Source: Promethearchaeum sp. (GTDB lineage: Archaea; Asgardarchaeota; Lokiarchaeia; Sigyniarchaeales; Promethearchaeaceae). From it: a stretch of DNA of 36,104 nt. The stretch's first letter is position 1; each line of letters opens with the position of its first letter. The notes beneath the pieces are model-generated. The model worked only from the letters and a program-made list of their open reading frames with translations, made no database searches and was not told where the DNA came from. Both the position numbers and the translations under genes were made by a program. The stretch covers positions 1 to 36,104 of the forward strand of contig JAUWMK010000003.1 in the NCBI GenBank assembly GCA_030613185.1, written 5' to 3'. Shown piece by piece: positions 21,746 through 30,328 of this stretch.

Positions 21746-22467
21746 ATAATCCCCTGATTTAGTGTTTGTAATAGTGATCCCGAAGCAACAAGATTAATTG
21801 CCGCATGGGCGATCATTGGAACGAATAGATTTTTCGATTTAATATACCAAATTGCCTGACTAACCCCTCCCAAAAAGGTTAGTATCATTAGAAAGGGATC
21901 ACCCCAATAACCAGTATGAACTAAAGCGAAAATAAGGCCCGAAACAAAACAGGTGAAAATATTTACCAAAAGCATTTGCTCTTCTTTTTTTACTTTCATT
22001 TTAAAAATTATTACCAGGGCAATTTGAACAAACATCACCAAAAATCCTCGATATAAGAGTTCTTCGCAAATCGAAGCGAAAAAGAAGAATAGATAGACGT
22101 CAACACTTGAAACCTGGAATATTTTCATTTGGCGTAAAAGAATAATGATAATTTGAATCCCGAAATAACTTGCAACCGCAAACCCAAAATCTAAAACTTG
22201 AGACGGATTAAAAGTATTGGCAATAATTTTAACTCTATCGCCTTTTTTTGTGTGAAAAATTAACCTGGTAATTATTATACCCGTTAATCCGATCATTCCC
22301 AAAATTATCAATTTTACGGAATCGGTTGCTACACTTGGAAACTCTGATGATGTTAAATAAATACTTCTAAGACTGAACAGCCCCAAAATCGCAACAACCC
22401 CAAAAATAATCGCGATTAAATCAATCGGATTATCGACTAACAAGATATTTTTTTTGTTATTTTTCAT
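21742..22467 (-). CDS. CPBP-family intramembrane protease
   Basis: 241 residues, about eight TM helices. It has the CPBP (CAAX protease/bacteriocin-processing) motifs: EELLYRG (135-141), His184 in ALVHTGYWG and HAAIN (221-225), whose Glu, Arg and His residues form the intramembrane site. Such enzymes cleave membrane-bound substrates; in a surface-protein operon, processing of spike, envelope or capsid precursors is likely, and interference with host defence is an alternative. The 5' end lies 7 nt past the spike gene's stop. Confidence 0.85.
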   Translation of the reverse strand: MKNNKKNILLVDNPIDLIAIIFGVVAILGLFSLRSIYLTSSEFPSVATDSVKLIILGMIGLTGIIITRLIFHTKKGDRVKIIANTFNPSQVLDFGFAVASYFGIQIIIILLRQMKIFQVSSVDVYLFFFFASICEELLYRGFLVMFVQIALVIIFKMKVKKEEQMLLVNIFTCFVSGLIFALVHTGYWGDPFLMILTFLGGVSQAIWYIKSKNLFVPMIAHAAINLVASGSLLQTLNQGII

Positions 22468-22474
22468 TAGTTTT

Positions 22475-25400
22475 TTACTTCCTATTTCTCATACTGTTTA
22501 ATGGGTTTGATTGCCCGGTCGAATATTCTTTTTGTTTAAAGATACTCTTTTTAATATTGTTTGGATTTATCGCTTTCATTTTTCTCATTGAATAAAAGAT
22601 AGATATACTACCCGCAATAATAAGAATGAACGCAATTATAAAATCGGAACTTGATACTCCTGAAAGCGTTAAATCCCCTTCAATATATGTATCTTCAAAC
22701 ATCCCGTATGAAATTGTTTTATTATCTGGAATTTCTTCCCATTCGGTCAAATATTCCCCTGTGTCCAAACTTTTCCAACGATAGGTGACGTTTTCATTTG
22801 GAATTAACTGGGAAAGCGTATCTTGTGCCGATAACACTAAAGTTTCAATCTCATTTTGATATTTGAAATAAATTTCGAGAGATTCATCGTTATATTCGTT
22901 TAGAATATCAACATATTCAGTTTGAGCAAAAATATAATCAGAATCAATACTTGCATTTGTCCAATCTAAATAGCGCGCAAACATTGCATTTATAAATAAG
23001 TTGGTTAATTCTTCATTAATTTGTAGAATCATTGTAAGATTCCCTGAAATTGTGTTATTGACATTATTTAGATTTGCTTCAACAGCAGAAACAGCAGTAT
23101 AGATTGAATTATTGACTAAATATATACTCGAATTTAATTGTGTGAAAGATGTATCGATTGAATTATTTAAAATGTTAAATGTAGATTGTTCATAAACAAA
23201 AAGAGTTGTTAAATTATTTCCTATTGCGTTTATTGTTGTATTTTGTGCGACTAACAAATCTCCAAGAGTAGAATTAACATTTGTCAAATTGATTTCGACA
23301 TTGACAATCGAAGAATTGATTTCTGAATTTTGATTTGTAATATTAATTTCGACATTAGTAATCTGATTTCCAATTGTGCTGTTTACATTGGCAATATTTG
23401 TTATTGTATTTGTGAGAGTATAAGAAGAAGTTATTAAAAGCATATCATCTCCTTGCAAAGTATAACTATAAACTGTATTTTGAGAATTTTCATTATCAGT
23501 AATATTTACTTTATAATATCCCTGGAATAATTTATATTCAATAATTTCTCCAGGTGCGATCCATTCTGACCATGATTCAGTTGTGTCATAATAATTAGGA
23601 TCCCTGGTGACATTAACATAATTAAAAATTTCCTGTTGATTGAAAATTTTTAGTGAATGTAGAGTAAGTTGAATATTAATAAAATTATCATCGCGTTGCA
23701 CAGTGTAAAATTGCGATGTAAGATATTGATCAAATCGATCATAAATTGAAATATTAACAATTGTTGATATTTCTTTATAAAAATATTGTTCATAGATAGA
23801 ATTTCCGTCAATTTTAATCCTGTAATTTTGCCATTCGAGATAATTTGATCTTTGATCTGAAAGTGAAATTAAACAAGTGCGAACATTTGGCGGAGTATAA
23901 ATAATTTCGTTATCTTCGCTCGAATTAGATAAACTTTGAACTTCTAAAGCATTATCATATAAATCTGTAATTCCTACAAGATAATTGCTAAGAGTGTAAT
24001 TGGTAAAAACCGAAGAATAGGGATTTACCTGTGTAGAATAATTGATTTCCATTGGAAATGGTGATGTTGTTGTATTTTCTAATGTATTCATTCCTTCAAA
24101 ATAATTATCATCCCATGAAAAACTAAGTGCGTCAACATACCCATAATAACCTAAATAACCTGGATAAGTTTCAATATTCAATTCATTTATATCACTAACA
24201 ACACCTCTAAATTGATATTCACCATATACCACATTATCAATCATCACCTGCCATCGATTTTCAGATAATCCTTTATAAGCAGAACTACCAGTACAACGAA
24301 AATCAATAACACATTGATACCATGTATCTGATAATACTAATGATATTATATCGTTATATACACCATCATAATATTGAAAATCATAACCTCTAAACATAAA
24401 ATGAGAAGATTGAGTTAATGTATCATCACTAACTGCAATTGCAAAATATTGACTAGCACGACTAATTCTAAAATTAAACGCAACGGAACCATATGATTGA
24501 CTATTAAAATTTCTATTAATATTTGCTTTATTTAGATTACTATTATCATAAAACTGTAAAACATTTTTACGACCATCAATTTCATCTACAATTGAAACAT
24601 CACAATCTTCTCCACTAACATCATTCCAATCATCTAAATTTTCATCAATTCCATAATGTCCGCTTTCCCACTCTGGAAAAGCATTCCAATTCCATAAATC
24701 TTCTGAAGTATTTAATTCTAAATTTCTTCCTTCATAATAACCTTCAGACCAAGAAAAATCAAAAGCATCAAAATATGATTTATAATTAATATGAGCAACA
24801 ACTGATAACATTCTAATTTGAGATAAATCATCACTTACTGATGTAAAATTATAAGAACCAAATTTTTCTCCGTCTATATAAATATTCCATGTATCTGGAA
24901 ATAAATTATCATATAAGCCTAAACCACATTCAAAAGTCAACCTACAATGATATAATACATCATTTTCTACTGAAATAAAATTTGTAGTAGTTCCATTATA
25001 AAAACCCATATAACCATTAAAAATTTGAAGCCAAATAACAGCCGATGGATAAATAGTTAATGTAGTTCCCTTTAATATATCATCAGACCCCCAATACCAT
25101 TCAATAGAACCAAATTCTTGAGAATCTGAAAAAGAATTTGTCAAAAAACTATTTACTGTGCTACTTCTATCATCTAAAGTCAATACTTTATTATGTCCAT
25201 CTATTTCATCAGAAATATAAGTTAAACATCCAACACCAGAACTATCAACAAAATCTGTTGGTTGAGTATTAACACCATCCAAATCAAACGAATAAGCACC
25301 TTTGTAATGTCCATTTTCGATTATACTTGTATTTATCGGTTCTGGTGCATTATTAACAATTTTTAAAGTATCAATTTGTATTTCTCTATAATATTTAAAA

Positions 25401-26179
25401 TACTGATAATCTGAATCTTCAAAAACCAAATCATTTGTTTCTTTGTCGTAAACTCTAATTTTATATTCAGGATGTTGTAAAATAATATTTGTTGGATCTT
25501 GTTGAAACCAAACGGCATTTGTTTTATCATAAATTTCTATTCTAATATTATCAAAATTATAATAATCCGAATTAATTTCAAAAAGTGGATGTAATTCCCA
25601 ATATAAATGAAACTCTACTTTAGAAGTAGGCGCATTATGTAGAATTTGACCACTTGAATCATAATTAGACCAGAGTAACATAAATTCACAACTTATATCT
25701 GCATAATCATTTATCCCATTTGTTTGTAATAAATAACTATCTGATCTGCCCCCAATAGTAATCCAAACGTTATCAGTGTAAAGGGGAGTAGTGGTAGGTG
25801 TTGCCTCATTAAAATGATAGATATATGGTGATTGATAATTTAATTCACCTGTTGAAACAAAATATAAATTATTAAATGAGTTAATAAGTTTTGGTGTAAA
25901 TGAATAAGTCCCTAATGGGGATGATGATATAACACCAAATGACATTGACCAAAATATGTCTGAAGTGCCTTTAGTATGTATCATCCTAATACGTGCTTCT
26001 CTATCTAAAAACACATCATCTTGTAAATAAAGTGCAGTAGGATCCCCATTTGATAGGGGAATTTCATCATCAATTAATGATGATTTTTCTTGATGTTGAT
26101 TAGAACTGTTAATTGTTGAAAAAACAATTAAACTCAACAATAGAAAAGAAAAAATTTTCTTATATTTTTTAATTTCCAT
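22475..26179 (-). CDS. Giant spike-like surface glycoprotein
   Basis: 1,234 residues from ATG 26179, fixed by SD AAGGTGG 7 nt upstream; earlier ATGs at 26215 and 26221 lie inside the preceding small gene. A signal peptide (KIFSFLLLSLIVFSTINSS) comes first. Two tandem beta-rich domains of about 200 residues share an order: GHY start, DEIDG-NVL, a Trp/Tyr middle, D-W-V/I-IDG, FSW-YYEG end; these look like lectin-type jelly rolls. Then a long stalk of N-glycosylation sequons in heptad repeats (NITN, INLTNVNSTL) and a C-terminal TM helix (DFIIAFILIIAGSISIF) with a basic tail. Likely receptor binding or cell adhesion. Confidence 0.75.
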   Translation of the reverse strand: MEIKKYKKIFSFLLLSLIVFSTINSSNQHQEKSSLIDDEIPLSNGDPTALYLQDDVFLDREARIRMIHTKGTSDIFWSMSFGVISSSPLGTYSFTPKLINSFNNLYFVSTGELNYQSPYIYHFNEATPTTTPLYTDNVWITIGGRSDSYLLQTNGINDYADISCEFMLLWSNYDSSGQILHNAPTSKVEFHLYWELHPLFEINSDYYNFDNIRIEIYDKTNAVWFQQDPTNIILQHPEYKIRVYDKETNDLVFEDSDYQYFKYYREIQIDTLKIVNNAPEPINTSIIENGHYKGAYSFDLDGVNTQPTDFVDSSGVGCLTYISDEIDGHNKVLTLDDRSSTVNSFLTNSFSDSQEFGSIEWYWGSDDILKGTTLTIYPSAVIWLQIFNGYMGFYNGTTTNFISVENDVLYHCRLTFECGLGLYDNLFPDTWNIYIDGEKFGSYNFTSVSDDLSQIRMLSVVAHINYKSYFDAFDFSWSEGYYEGRNLELNTSEDLWNWNAFPEWESGHYGIDENLDDWNDVSGEDCDVSIVDEIDGRKNVLQFYDNSNLNKANINRNFNSQSYGSVAFNFRISRASQYFAIAVSDDTLTQSSHFMFRGYDFQYYDGVYNDIISLVLSDTWYQCVIDFRCTGSSAYKGLSENRWQVMIDNVVYGEYQFRGVVSDINELNIETYPGYLGYYGYVDALSFSWDDNYFEGMNTLENTTTSPFPMEINYSTQVNPYSSVFTNYTLSNYLVGITDLYDNALEVQSLSNSSEDNEIIYTPPNVRTCLISLSDQRSNYLEWQNYRIKIDGNSIYEQYFYKEISTIVNISIYDRFDQYLTSQFYTVQRDDNFINIQLTLHSLKIFNQQEIFNYVNVTRDPNYYDTTESWSEWIAPGEIIEYKLFQGYYKVNITDNENSQNTVYSYTLQGDDMLLITSSYTLTNTITNIANVNSTIGNQITNVEINITNQNSEINSSIVNVEINLTNVNSTLGDLLVAQNTTINAIGNNLTTLFVYEQSTFNILNNSIDTSFTQLNSSIYLVNNSIYTAVSAVEANLNNVNNTISGNLTMILQINEELTNLFINAMFARYLDWTNASIDSDYIFAQTEYVDILNEYNDESLEIYFKYQNEIETLVLSAQDTLSQLIPNENVTYRWKSLDTGEYLTEWEEIPDNKTISYGMFEDTYIEGDLTLSGVSSSDFIIAFILIIAGSISIFYSMRKMKAINPNNIKKSIFKQKEYSTGQSNPLNSMRNRK

Positions 26180-26312
26180 TTTTTTCCACCTTGTTTTTTT
26201 CCATATTTTTTTCATCTTCATCAAGTATTTTAATTAATATTTTATTTGCGCGCTTCGGATCTTCCAAAAGCGCGTTGTAATAACATTCAGATTTTGTTTT
26301 TGTAGATTCCAT
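26169..26312 (-). CDS. Small acidic/basic protein (47 aa) ahead of spike
   Basis: 47 residues: MESTKTKSECYYNALLEDPKRANKILIK, then LDEDEKN and a Lys-rich end. It overlaps the spike start by 11 nt and carries that gene's SD within its own coding sequence, so the two are translationally coupled. No family recognised. Confidence 0.55.
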   Translation of the reverse strand: MESTKTKSECYYNALLEDPKRANKILIKILDEDEKNMEKNKVEKNGN

Positions 26313-26347
26313 TTTCTTAACCTGGAATATTAAAAAAAAATTAGAAA

Positions 26348-27700
26348 TTAACCACGATTTAAATTACTCTTACTCATATCCGACATTACCATTCCAACAG
26401 GAGTAAAATATTTTACATAAATAAATCCGGCAATTCCCGCGAGAGCCAACAATGAAACCCCTGCAATAATTATTACCGTCCCATATTTAGACCAAAATTC
26501 GGTTGCCGCAATTTCTGCATCAGACATTTCTTGATATGCAAGATATGCTTCAGTTTGACCCTCAAGGAATTGATCCCAATAATAATCTTCAAGTTCGGAT
26601 TCAGGTATTTCGAGCGTGGGTTTTTCTTCTTCTTTAAGTTGATCAATTTCACAGGTCGAATATAAAAGAAAATCTGCCTGTAAATCAAGCGAAATCGCAT
26701 AATTTTTAACGTCAACCCCAATCGGAACAACATTCGTTTCTTGCTTTACACTTGTCATTTGAAGAATTTTTGCCGGACTAAATAGTTGCGTTTTTGTATC
26801 AACCGTAATATCTTGTGAACGAATAATTATTTCCTGGTTGATTTTTTTAATGTCGGGAACGAGAGAAATATAAACGCCTTTTGTTTTAATGTCATCAACA
26901 GATCCCCTTGGAATAGTTGTTTTCCCTTGTTGAATTGTTGATGTCGTTCTTGACCCTCTTCTGACGCCCAAATTTACGTTATTAAAATGAGATGCTATTA
27001 TACTCGATGCTTCATCACATTTTGATTCTGCTGTTCCAAAATTAGGGCTGACATCTTTTACAACGATCTCAGCATTTTCATTTGTATTTACAATCGATGC
27101 GTATTTTGCATGTTCTTCCACATGTGAATCGATCAACATTATACTTGATAACTCGGAAATAAATTGCTTTGAGTTGATATTGACAACTGTATTCCCAAAA
27201 TCAAGTTCTGAAGGAGTTAGATCCGAAAGATCAGCATCAAATAATACATTTCCACTAAAACCCTTTCCCGTAGTTTTAGGTGAGACGCTATAATAATTGT
27301 ATTTGACATAGTAATTTGTTGTTGTTTTAGTTTGAAGAGTTCCAGTGCAAGTTGTAAGACCTAACCATTTTTTTGTGGCTGTTCTTTCCGAAAGTGAAAC
27401 CGCATCATTAGCACCGCATTCGGTCCAAAATACAACGGAGAAAGTATATTGTGCTTTTGCAATAAAAATCTTTATACTTTCGTTATCTGTATCTTGTATC
27501 CCAACCGGTATTATATCTTTCAATCCTCTATTACCACTATATGAATGTAAATTTGGAGTATTTGATATAGCAACACTAAAATTATCATCCATAATAGTTA
27601 CTTTATCCCAATAATCAATATTTGAAGTTCCCACTACTGATGTAAAGGCACTAAATAAGAAAAATGAGATAAAAAAAAGGATAATTTTTTTCCTTTTCAT
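26348..27700 (-). CDS. Type I membrane protein, large beta-rich ectodomain
   Basis: 450 residues from ATG 27700 (SD AGGTGAT, 7-nt spacer; a GTG at 27712 lies in that SD). A signal peptide (KIILFFISFFLFSAFTSVVG) is followed by an ectodomain of about 370 residues with few Cys and many strand-like Thr/Ser/Val stretches, and one TM helix near the C-terminus (TVIIIAGVSLLALAGIAGFIYVKYF) plus a short tail. The topology is that of an envelope or surface protein. A fusion protein is conceivable from topology and context, but I see no diagnostic feature. Confidence 0.7.
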   Translation of the reverse strand: MKRKKIILFFISFFLFSAFTSVVGTSNIDYWDKVTIMDDNFSVAISNTPNLHSYSGNRGLKDIIPVGIQDTDNESIKIFIAKAQYTFSVVFWTECGANDAVSLSERTATKKWLGLTTCTGTLQTKTTTNYYVKYNYYSVSPKTTGKGFSGNVLFDADLSDLTPSELDFGNTVVNINSKQFISELSSIMLIDSHVEEHAKYASIVNTNENAEIVVKDVSPNFGTAESKCDEASSIIASHFNNVNLGVRRGSRTTSTIQQGKTTIPRGSVDDIKTKGVYISLVPDIKKINQEIIIRSQDITVDTKTQLFSPAKILQMTSVKQETNVVPIGVDVKNYAISLDLQADFLLYSTCEIDQLKEEEKPTLEIPESELEDYYWDQFLEGQTEAYLAYQEMSDAEIAATEFWSKYGTVIIIAGVSLLALAGIAGFIYVKYFTPVGMVMSDMSKSNLNRG

Positions 27701-27736
27701 CTTTTTAATCACCTGAGATTTTTATGAAAAAGAAAA

Positions 27737-28630
27737 TTACGCTGTGGCTACAGAAGTATACGATTCGACAGTCCCTCTTTGGAATGAAATCGCTTCGAGT
27801 TCATAATCTGTATTTAAATCATCGCTCATTTCGAAATTAAATATATTTTGACCTAAGAAATCTTCATTGAACATGAAAATCATCTTATCGCTTTCAATTT
27901 TAACGTCGGTATAAGAACCTGTCCAATCTACATCCGATGAACTTAAAGCAGTGCAATTAAAATCTAAAATTACAAGATTATAAATTCTGCTTTCTTCCAG
28001 TTTAGATAATTTAGTAACATCGGTAAAATTATAATATGTTGAATATCCACAATCGTTATCGATTAATGAATCACTATCAAGCATATTCAAAACAATAGTC
28101 CAGCCATTATCGGTTGTGTTTAAAATTGTTGAATTTCCTGTAGTGCTATAAGCAGTCATTCCAACACTACTAGGTGTTGGAGTCATTTCAATTTCTACAT
28201 CACCCAATGGTTCAGAATCTAAATTAACCCATTGATCATTGTATCCTGTGCCGTTTAGATACAACCAGTGATATGTGTTCGTTTTCGGAATATATGAGTC
28301 ATTATGTTCGAGTTCGCTTTTAGTAAGAACGAAATCTAAATAACCCAAATCGTCAAAATCTGATTCTGTAAAATCAGATAATAAATCATAATGATCGAGT
28401 ATTTCGTAATCATAGAGATACCCGTAAACTTCATTATCGTCTAAAGCGATACTTGAAGTATTTTTTATGATTAAATGCCAATTAGTAGCGTCCGAAGTTT
28501 CTTGGAATCCTTCAACCTGGGATTGTAATACAGCATTTTGGTAGATAAAATACCCACCGGTCCCCATCGCTATAACCAAAGCGATAGAAATAATGGCGAT
28601 CCAAACGCTCTTTTTAATTTTTTGTACCAT
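27737..28630 (-). CDS. N-anchored surface protein, first gene of long operon
   Basis: 297 residues. Residues 8-30 are an uncleaved-type anchor (VWIAIISIALVIAMGTGGYFIY). The rest is Asp/Ser/Asn-rich and beta-like with several N-glycosylation sequons (KNTSS, LNGTG, GNSTI, LNTTD), so it is probably outside the membrane. SD GAGGGTAAT is strong. Being first in the operon suits an abundant product such as a capsid or surface layer protein, but the family is unknown. Confidence 0.7.
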   Translation of the reverse strand: MVQKIKKSVWIAIISIALVIAMGTGGYFIYQNAVLQSQVEGFQETSDATNWHLIIKNTSSIALDDNEVYGYLYDYEILDHYDLLSDFTESDFDDLGYLDFVLTKSELEHNDSYIPKTNTYHWLYLNGTGYNDQWVNLDSEPLGDVEIEMTPTPSSVGMTAYSTTGNSTILNTTDNGWTIVLNMLDSDSLIDNDCGYSTYYNFTDVTKLSKLEESRIYNLVILDFNCTALSSSDVDWTGSYTDVKIESDKMIFMFNEDFLGQNIFNFEMSDDLNTDYELEAISFQRGTVESYTSVATA

Positions 28631-28639
28631 TTGATTACC

Positions 28640-28698
28640 CTCTTTAAAGAGTTAGAAAAAAATATATATCAGAATATATCAGAATATTTGATATAAAC
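28640..28698. promoter_or_regulatory. Promoter/operator region of the long leftward operon
   Basis: A perfect palindrome CTCTTTAAAGAG (28640-28651) lies just ahead of and partly overlaps the SD of the first gene. Further out are two tandem ATATATCAGA units (about 28663-28682), then TATA-like TTTATATCAAATA on the minus strand (about 28686-28698). The stretch to 28907 also contains ATACCAATGTT (28725-28735), repeated ahead of the 29715 gene, and the rightward TATA box at about 28831. Confidence 0.5.
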
Positions 28699-28875
28699 TG
28701 AAAAATTCCAATATTAACTAGTATATACCAATGTTCATATTTAAAGAATTTCCTAAAATGATTGCGTGGTTTATTAAAATGAGAATAATTTAACCAGGTG
28801 AAAAGAAAGAAGAAGAAAATTCAAAAGGCATATTTAAAGAGTGTTTCCTTAAGTATTATAAGGGATTGTCAAAAG

Positions 28876-28889
28876 TGCCATTTTTGGCA
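28876..28889 (+). promoter_or_regulatory. Leader hairpin ahead of 228-residue gene
   Basis: TGCCA and TGGCA arms around TTTT lie between a TATA box (CATATTTAAAG, about 28830-28840) and the ATG at 28908. The transcript would begin near 28861, so the hairpin lies in the 5' leader. It may affect translation; alternatively a TTG at 28866 is the start and this is coding. Confidence 0.4.
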
Positions 28890-28907
28890 AACCATAGGAA
28901 AATTAAA

Positions 28908-29591
28908 ATGAAGAATATTACGAAAATAATTAAATCGGAAATGAAAAAAGGAATTGAATATAGTTCGATATTCAAAGAAGATGTTAATTCACTAATAGAA
29001 TTTGTTTTTAACTTTATTGGGATTGAATACAAGAATTGTTCACAATATGATTCGATTTATAATTTTTTAAATGAATCATATAACGAAATTTATCAGTTTA
29101 GAAATATCTTAGAAAAAATTGCCGATTATATCCCTCTTGCTTTTAAAATTGCGAATTTTTATGAATCTCGCGAAGGAACCTTTAAGAAGGAACGTAAAAT
29201 GAGCGATCAAGCGATTTTAAACATGATTGAAAATTTTGAAGAAATTCATCGTTCAGGAAGAAAACCAAAACTAAATATTTTATATTACAAAAGAGCCTTA
29301 GAAGATTTTAAAAAAAAATATTCTAGCATCCTGGAGTATTATGAAAAAATCAAAAATAAAGAAATCAAATCAATTCGAGATTTTTCAAATATACTACAAA
29401 AAATGAAAATTCCCATAACCGAATTTAGATATTATATAACAGATTATAATTTATTTTTAAAAGATGCCATAGAAACCTATTCCGAACGATCTTTATATCG
29501 GCATAAACTAACCGAATTAAAAGAAATCCAAAAAAGCATATTCTGGATTGAAAAAACAGTTAAGAATTATAAACTTTATATGAATCTTTAA
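28908..29591 (+). CDS. Hypothetical helical protein
   Basis: About 227 residues from ATG 28908 (MKNITKIIKSEMKK); a TTG at 28866 would add 14. Almost entirely helical and Lys/Tyr/Ile-rich, with no signal, membrane helix or motif recognised. It is the first of a rightward run of small unknown genes and is divergent from the virion-like operon, so it could be an early or regulatory gene. Confidence 0.6.
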   Translation: MKNITKIIKSEMKKGIEYSSIFKEDVNSLIEFVFNFIGIEYKNCSQYDSIYNFLNESYNEIYQFRNILEKIADYIPLAFKIANFYESREGTFKKERKMSDQAILNMIENFEEIHRSGRKPKLNILYYKRALEDFKKKYSSILEYYEKIKNKEIKSIRDFSNILQKMKIPITEFRYYITDYNLFLKDAIETYSERSLYRHKLTELKEIQKSIFWIEKTVKNYKLYMNL

Positions 29592-29621
29592 AATTTTTTC
29601 ATTCCTTTTTCATGTAATCAA

Positions 29622-29697
29622 AATAGGGAATATGCCATATACCATATATTTAAATACCAATGTTTTCTTTATTATTATAGGGAATAGGGAATATGCC
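29622..29697 (+). promoter_or_regulatory. TATA box flanked by two identical operator sites
   Basis: The 15-bp sequence AATAGGGAATATGCC occurs exactly at 29622-29636 and 29683-29697. The second extends to an imperfect palindrome AGGGAATATGCCCT. Between them lies a TATA-like CATATATTTAAATA (about 29643-29656), whose start site would fall near the second copy. This is the geometry of a repressor that blocks both TBP access and start. Confidence 0.65.
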
Positions 29698-29714
29698 CTA
29701 AAAAGTGAAAAAAA

Positions 29715-30029
29715 ATGATAATGAAAATCTTAGAACTAATCCATGAACATGATAAAAAATTCGGTGATGAACATCAAAACCCTGAAGTTATCACCCGAAA
29801 AATGCGAAGAATTGCTAAACGCTATTTCAAAATTGAAAAAATATTGGATAATTGGCTACCAATCAAAAAATTCTTCAGGTTATTATTTGTCAAACCAAGT
29901 CAAATGGCTCCAAAAAATATCATCGGTCATCATAAGAACCGAAAATGGAAAGAACAAGGTATGGAATCAGAATGGGAATGGAATAATACCCGAATCAACC
30001 GAGTTCGCAATTACAAATATTTAATCTAA
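29715..30029 (+). CDS. Small basic hypothetical protein
   Basis: 104 residues: MIMKILELIHEHDKKFG, a basic helical middle (TRKMRRIAKRYFKIEKIL) and a Trp-containing basic tail. GTGA lies 6 nt ahead of the ATG, the same leader seen ahead of the 30688 gene. A second frame (29743-30024, 93 codons) overlaps almost fully and also reads like a protein, but it has more G/C in third positions and no SD, so this frame is preferred. Function unknown. Confidence 0.5.
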   Translation: MIMKILELIHEHDKKFGDEHQNPEVITRKMRRIAKRYFKIEKILDNWLPIKKFFRLLFVKPSQMAPKNIIGHHKNRKWKEQGMESEWEWNNTRINRVRNYKYLI

Positions 30030-30061
30030 TCTTTTTTAAAAAAAATCGAGGCTGAAAAAAA

Positions 30062-30319
30062 ATGAAAATAAAAATTAGTGTGGCTCCAGAATTCATCTCA
30101 CATGATGAAGAACTTGCTGAAAAATTTAACTATGATATTCTCGAACAAGAAATTATGAATGAGTGGGTTGGTATCGAAATCGAAAGAATAAATTCAAATA
30201 CTGTCCCTCTTAAAATGTTTGAATTAATTCCAGATAATGAATCTGAATTAGAATATATTAGTAATTTTGAATTATTTCTAAATGAATTAGCATTATCTGA
30301 TGATAAATTTTACCAATAG
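30062..30319 (+). CDS. Small acidic hypothetical protein
   Basis: 85 residues, acidic: MKIKISVAPEFISHDEEL, then WVGIEIERINSNTVPLK and an acidic helix ending SDDKFYQ. The mixed alpha/beta look and acidity would suit a protein inhibitor or DNA mimic, but that is only a thought. It lies directly ahead of the structured RNA candidate. Confidence 0.6.
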   Translation: MKIKISVAPEFISHDEELAEKFNYDILEQEIMNEWVGIEIERINSNTVPLKMFELIPDNESELEYISNFELFLNELALSDDKFYQ

Positions 30320-30328
30320 TTTTTTTTA

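Noticed and set aside
26473-26733. Open frame inside the type I membrane protein gene
   Set aside because: Overlaps a well-supported gene in another frame; product is compositionally odd and has no start signal.
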